NCBI GenBank assembly: GCA_002170775.2
Contig: NHIP02000009.1
Coordinates: 1 to 35,183 of the forward strand
Source of the DNA: Euryarchaeota archaeon TMED192
Lineage (GTDB): Archaea > Thermoplasmatota > Poseidoniia > Poseidoniales > Thalassarchaeaceae
Length of the DNA stretch: 35,183 nt
Direction: 5' to 3'
The notes under the pieces are model-generated. The model worked only from the letters and a program-made list of their open reading frames with translations. It ran no database searches and was not told where the DNA came from. Positions 31,814 to 35,183 of this stretch are shown piece by piece. Position numbers and translations under genes: made by a program. Numbering within the stretch: the stretch's first letter is position 1; each line of letters opens with the position of its first letter.

Positions 31814-32779
31814 ATGGCGGAGGCGCGTGCACCTGGAAAGGCAATCCTGTTCGGAGAGCATGCAGTTGTCTATGGCCATCCTGCTGTTGCTGTTGCAATT
31901 GAAGCAGGCGTAAATGTCGCGGTTTCAAATAATAAAGAATGGGCAGTTGAGGGTAGACCACTAGACTCGGTAAGACATCCGCACCTGAAATCAATTATAT
32001 CTAGGATGCGAAGGGGGTCAGGACCATTTTCCTTCCAGATTTCCAGTACACTTTTTTCTGCAGCCGGCCAAGGGTCCTCCGCAGCCTTGTCCGTGGCCGC
32101 ACATCTCGCTCTTAGAAGCCATATTGGTGAATCTTCGAACCTGATAGATGCTGCCAGATCCGCTCATTTAGCGGAGGCCTATGCCCAGTCCGGACGCGCT
32201 AGCCCGACAGACACGGCCACCAGCGCTCTTGGCGGTTGCGTCGTTGTTTCCTCATCGCTCCCACCTATGGCAAAGCACGTGTTTGGATCAGAATTGGAAA
32301 CATCTGAGGGCCTCCGTACTTGGGATGTGGGAACTATTGAACTCCCAATTGATTCTGATCCTCCATACTTAGTTCTTGGATTCACTGGAAATCCATCGAA
32401 AACAGGTAAAATGGTCGCCATGGTCGCAGATTTGATATCCTCGAATTCTGAACGGAAATCAGATCTAGATTCAATCGGAGAAATCACTGCCGTAGGGCTT
32501 GTCGCTCTCGCCTCTGCTGAATGGGAAGCAGTTGGGATGGCCATGGATGCATGCCACGATAGGCTCGAAGCACTGAACCTAAGCACGCCATTCTTGGAGA
32601 AGTTGATCTCATCCGTGCGCCCTTACTCCCTTGGATCCAAACTTACCGGTGCGGGAGGGGGCGGATGCATGATGGCTCTGACAAGAGATCCCGAACGTGT
32701 CGCTCAGATGATAGAGCTACACGGCGCGAGAGCTATGATAAGCTCGTTTTACAATGAAGGGGCGCAGGTTTTAATCTGA
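31814..32779 (+). CDS. mvk: Mevalonate kinase (GHMP family)
   Basis: The 321-residue GHMP kinase phosphorylates mevalonate in the isoprenoid pathway that feeds archaeal lipid synthesis. It shows APGKAILFGEHAVVYG (residues 6-21), the ATP loop GQGSSAALSVAA, SPTDTATSALGG carrying the catalytic Asp, and the C-terminal LTGAGGGGCMMAL. GAGGGG lies 2-3 nt before the ATG. It is divergent from the Fe-S oxidoreductase, and tbp follows 46 bp downstream. Assignment over related phosphomevalonate or mevalonate-3-kinases rests on the first motif and is strong but not absolute. Confidence 0.93.
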   Translation: MAEARAPGKAILFGEHAVVYGHPAVAVAIEAGVNVAVSNNKEWAVEGRPLDSVRHPHLKSIISRMRRGSGPFSFQISSTLFSAAGQGSSAALSVAAHLALRSHIGESSNLIDAARSAHLAEAYAQSGRASPTDTATSALGGCVVVSSSLPPMAKHVFGSELETSEGLRTWDVGTIELPIDSDPPYLVLGFTGNPSKTGKMVAMVADLISSNSERKSDLDSIGEITAVGLVALASAEWEAVGMAMDACHDRLEALNLSTPFLEKLISSVRPYSLGSKLTGAGGGGCMMALTRDPERVAQMIELHGARAMISSFYNEGAQVLI

Positions 32780-32796
32780 TTTCCTGCCACACCCCC

Positions 32797-32804
32797 TTAT
32801 ATAT
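32797..32804 (+). promoter_or_regulatory. TATA box of the tbp gene
   Basis: TTATATAT is centred about 25 nt before the ATG at 32826, ideal for a leaderless archaeal promoter. A second TATA-like GTATATAA sits just downstream (32806-32813), so the TBP gene carries two adjacent potential TBP sites. Confidence 0.6.
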
Positions 32805-32825
32805 GGTATATAACTGCGGAATGAC

Positions 32826-33578
32826 ATGAAGAGTGATGAAGAACGGTTGACGGTGGTCAACGTAGTCGCATCTACAAGAGTCGCTGAAGAACTGGATCTG
32901 CCCGATATCGCAATCCAGCTGAATTGTGAATATGAGCCAGAGCAGTTTCCCGGTGTCGTGTACCGTGTAGTAGACCCGAAACTTGCAATCTTGATGTTTA
33001 GATCGGGAAGAGCCGTGTGCACAGGCGGGAAGAATGAGGAGAATATCCACGAAGGAATCACCCGCATGATAGGGGATCTGAGAGCAGCAGGAATCGAAAC
33101 TTGGGAGATAGAAGATGTCAAGATTGAGGTTCAGAACATGGTGGCCACATATGCATTGCATTATCCTGAAGATTACGACGGAACTGCACGCATGGACGAC
33201 ATCAACACCCGAGTGATAGATCTTGATGGTGGAGAAATCCGTCCCGCTGATGATGAAGAGATTGAAGTCTGGAATGCTATGACAAAAGAAGAGCAAGAAA
33301 AGTTCGGCGAATTCCAAATTCGTGGAATAAAGCAGGGAGAACCACTGGCTACAATGCCCAGGAAACTGAATCTGAACAACCTTACTTTTCACCTGCCTTT
33401 CGACAAGGTGGAATATGAGCCAGAGCAGTTCCCAGGCCTGATTTACAGGTTAGACTACCCGCGTGTCGTGTGTTTGATTTTCGGAAGCGGTAAGATGGTG
33501 ATAACCGGCGCGAGAAGGAAAGATGAGATTTTAGAAGCCGTCCAATTCATCCAAGATGAATTGGCCGACCTTCTCTGA
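32826..33578 (+). CDS. tbp: TATA-binding protein with a ~69-residue insertion
   Basis: The 250-residue protein is a TBP, which in archaea is normally about 185 residues. Repeat one begins VVNVVAST with Asn12 and contains YEPEQFPGVVYRVVDPK (36-52) and RSGRAVCTGGK. Repeat two begins VQNMVAT with Asn104 and ends with YEPEQFPGLIYRLDYPR (197-213) and GSGKMVITGARR. The Asn-to-YEPEQF distance is 24 residues in repeat one but 93 in repeat two, so about 69 residues are inserted between the first strand and helix of repeat two. The insert (about 111-179) is acidic (roughly 18 Asp/Glu to 8 Lys/Arg). DNA-contacting residues of both halves look intact. It nucleates transcription with TFB. Confidence 0.95.
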   Translation: MKSDEERLTVVNVVASTRVAEELDLPDIAIQLNCEYEPEQFPGVVYRVVDPKLAILMFRSGRAVCTGGKNEENIHEGITRMIGDLRAAGIETWEIEDVKIEVQNMVATYALHYPEDYDGTARMDDINTRVIDLDGGEIRPADDEEIEVWNAMTKEEQEKFGEFQIRGIKQGEPLATMPRKLNLNNLTFHLPFDKVEYEPEQFPGLIYRLDYPRVVCLIFGSGKMVITGARRKDEILEAVQFIQDELADLL

Positions 33579-33591
33579 GACCACGACAAGT

Positions 33592-33599
33592 GATTATAC
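33592..33599 (+). promoter_or_regulatory. TATA box of the terminal surface-protein gene
   Basis: GATTATAC is centred about 26 nt upstream of the GTG at 33622, 14 nt after the tbp stop, fitting a leaderless transcript for that gene. Confidence 0.45.
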
Positions 33600-33621
33600 C
33601 CTTGACTTCCGTCAATGGGTC

Positions 33622-35183
33622 GTGTTGGACAGCCCACGCTTGCGAGATTTTGTATTTTGGACAGCGGTTGCAATCCTGTTGATGCCTTTAATGCCACATG
33701 GGTCCGCATCTGAAGTGATACGCGAAGAAAAGCTCGATCAGAGATTCTCCCACACATCGGGTTCTGTTGATACACCTTCCTGGAAAATCAATGACCGCTG
33801 GGTCTATGATGGGGAGTTAGACGTTTACGATTTCATCGCCAGTAGCGGGGTTTCAACCAACGTAAATGCGCTCACGGGAACTCTTGACGTCCAGGTGACA
33901 GACGTATTGCAGATCGACATTGGGGGTGTTCAGACAATTGTATATGAGGCCACAGGGCAGGGGGATTACTCTGCAAACAACATATGGATTCAGAACACAT
34001 GGGCAACTGGGAATTTAGAAGTCGATATGGAAACTGTTTCTTTTATCCGAGTTAGCGATATGGCAGTAATCAGCCAATCTGCAACCATTGATATCACGTT
34101 CCAAAGTTGGGCTTGTTTTGTCGTGGAGTGTGATATCGCCTCAATAACTGCCGCTAACGAATACTGGCCCCCTCTTGAGAGACACGACTTCCCACTGTAT
34201 GTTGGTGACTCTTGGGTGAATAATTACACGGTGAATACGACTTATTCGGGCTCATCTGCTTATGTAGACATACCTCAGGACTCTTCTGAGCAGGTCGAGA
34301 CGACATCTACCGTGGTGCAGGCCGGCTATCCGGGAGTTAGCCAATCAGGCTGTGCCGTGAGTTACAATGTGACTGCGACAGATGTCAATGGAAGCACAGT
34401 TGGTTACGGCTGGCACTGTGACTCAATTGGCAATGACGTCCTAACTCTGAACGAGGTCACGCTCGGACTGATGGCGGAACATGAGATACAATTCTCGAGT
34501 CTTGCACCCAGGCCCACTGAGGTCCACGTAGATTTGGGGTACCCCCTCTCGCCATTTAATCTCGAATCCCCTGTATGGGTCAATGTTACAGACAATTCAG
34601 GCACGCCCCTGCAAGGCACTGATGTGGAAGTTAGGTACGACGCGACAGGTTTTGAGACAACTATCACGACGGCTTCCAACGGATCAGCATTCCTTAATCT
34701 CGATTACGGCGCGCGTGGCGATGACTCGTATGTAATTGGAGAATACGGTTCACACGGGATTTTGGCTAGAGTTGGAACAGACAACATAGGAGTTTCAACA
34801 GTTACACTTGACCCTGACATACATGAGGTAGACCTCAAACTCGAATCTGTTTCAATTTCGGTTGAGCGCAACAGGTCCGGCACCATCGAAACAATCCCCT
34901 CGCCTTATGATGCCGTACCGGGCGACATAGTTACCATCTCGGTACCAATTGTAAATGATGGTCTAATGCAGGCACCCTCTGGCTTTGTGGAGGTGATTGG
35001 AAGCAATGCAGGCGCCATAGGTTCGGAAGCATTCCCATCTCTGCCTTCCCTTGGGACTTCTGTAGCTAATTTTGAATGGATCGTCCCTGAAATAACGGGT
35101 AGTGAATTGATATCATTCTCAATAGATACAGGGGAATCCGATGGTAATCCCTCGAATGATGCAGCCGACATATTCGTCTACAT
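33622..35183 (+). CDS. Large secreted surface protein, 3' truncated
   Basis: An uninterrupted frame runs from 33622 to the window's end (at least 520 codons). The GTG at 33622 gives a signal peptide (basic LDSPRLRD, then FVFWTAVAILLMPLMP, cleavage near GSA-SE) and fits the TATA spacing. TTG 33625 and an ATG at 33556 inside tbp are alternatives. The mature part is beta-rich with Asn-glycosylation sequons (NVT, NYT, NTT, NGS, NRS). An Ig/Big-like segment (VWVNVTDNSGTPLQGTDVEV) is followed by a CARDB-like segment (VPGDIVTISVPIVNDG). No catalytic motif is visible in this part. It is likely a cell-surface or adhesive protein whose C-terminus lies outside. Confidence 0.8.
   Translation, partial: MLDSPRLRDFVFWTAVAILLMPLMPHGSASEVIREEKLDQRFSHTSGSVDTPSWKINDRWVYDGELDVYDFIASSGVSTNVNALTGTLDVQVTDVLQIDIGGVQTIVYEATGQGDYSANNIWIQNTWATGNLEVDMETVSFIRVSDMAVISQSATIDITFQSWACFVVECDIASITAANEYWPPLERHDFPLYVGDSWVNNYTVNTTYSGSSAYVDIPQDSSEQVETTSTVVQAGYPGVSQSGCAVSYNVTATDVNGSTVGYGWHCDSIGNDVLTLNEVTLGLMAEHEIQFSSLAPRPTEVHVDLGYPLSPFNLESPVWVNVTDNSGTPLQGTDVEVRYDATGFETTITTASNGSAFLNLDYGARGDDSYVIGEYGSHGILARVGTDNIGVSTVTLDPDIHEVDLKLESVSISVERNRSGTIETIPSPYDAVPGDIVTISVPIVNDGLMQAPSGFVEVIGSNAGAIGSEAFPSLPSLGTSVANFEWIVPEITGSELISFSIDTGESDGNPSNDAADIFVY

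Noticed and set aside
31704-31994. N-terminal extension of the Fe-S oxidoreductase frame
   Set aside because: It runs opposite to mevalonate kinase and reads as a Gln-rich low-complexity string; the ATG at 31703 gives a natural start.
32733-33392. 219-codon frame on the minus strand
   Set aside because: It is antisense to tbp and the end of mvk and has no family features.
32928-33430. A direct repeat of 20 identical bases at 32928-32947 and 33411-33430
   Set aside because: It encodes the YEPEQF motif of the two TBP repeats, so it reflects the protein's internal duplication rather than a mobile element or recombination site.

Overview
The window looks like a chromosomal segment of a marine planktonic euryarchaeon, most likely Marine Group II (Candidatus Poseidoniia/Thalassarchaea). 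The evidence is a TATA-binding protein gene, a mevalonate kinase of the archaeal lipid pathway, and several starts with a TATA box about 25 nt upstream and no leader. A K+-type membrane pyrophosphatase, a eukaryal-type IleRS, and large secreted proteases and surface proteins also fit. Assignment to the group is inference from gene content; no rRNA or tRNA is present to confirm it. I see no insertion sequence, phage, CRISPR array or tRNA. The region is gene-dense, with many overlapping or nearly abutting genes and no gene-free stretch over 300 bases.

Layout. 1-4 kb: a 5'-truncated gene encodes an extracellular subtilisin-like protease fused to an AmpG-like MFS transporter, overlapping a glutaredoxin gene. 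4-7.6 kb (minus): a small esterase, a lipoprotein and a membrane pyrophosphatase. 7.7-11.6 kb: a NifU-like Fe-S protein, a three-helix membrane protein, PolX/PHP DNA polymerase, a tiny membrane protein, an endonuclease III with an altered Fe-S site, and another small membrane protein. 11.6-13.7 kb (minus): SPOUT RNA methylase, SOUL protein and NAD synthetase. 13.8-18.1 kb (plus): IleRS and a class III CoA-transferase. 18.1-20 kb: short genes (membrane protein, methyltransferase, small unknown, scramblase-fold protein). 20-23.6 kb (minus): DEAD-box helicase, TSUP transporter and a beta-propeller lipoprotein. 23.7-26.3 kb (plus): a secreted, membrane-anchored lamin-tail plus amidohydrolase protein. 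26.3-31.7 kb (minus): CysRS, two tandem class I glutamine-amidotransferase-like hydrolases, a four-helix membrane protein and a membrane Fe-S oxidoreductase. 31.8 kb to the end (plus): mevalonate kinase, a TBP with a large insertion, and a 3'-truncated secreted surface protein.

Functionally the window mixes housekeeping (translation, DNA repair, NAD and isoprenoid synthesis, basal transcription) with a strong extracellular theme: a surface protease linked to a transporter, two lipoproteins, an anchored amidohydrolase and a large secreted protein. This fits a heterotroph living on dissolved protein and other polymers. The pyrophosphatase and the Fe-S oxidoreductase suggest membrane energy conservation linked to biosynthesis and possibly fatty-acid oxidation. 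The most unusual items are the protease-transporter fusion, the TBP with about 69 extra residues inside its second repeat, the extracellular LTD-amidohydrolase, and the endonuclease III with rearranged cluster cysteines.
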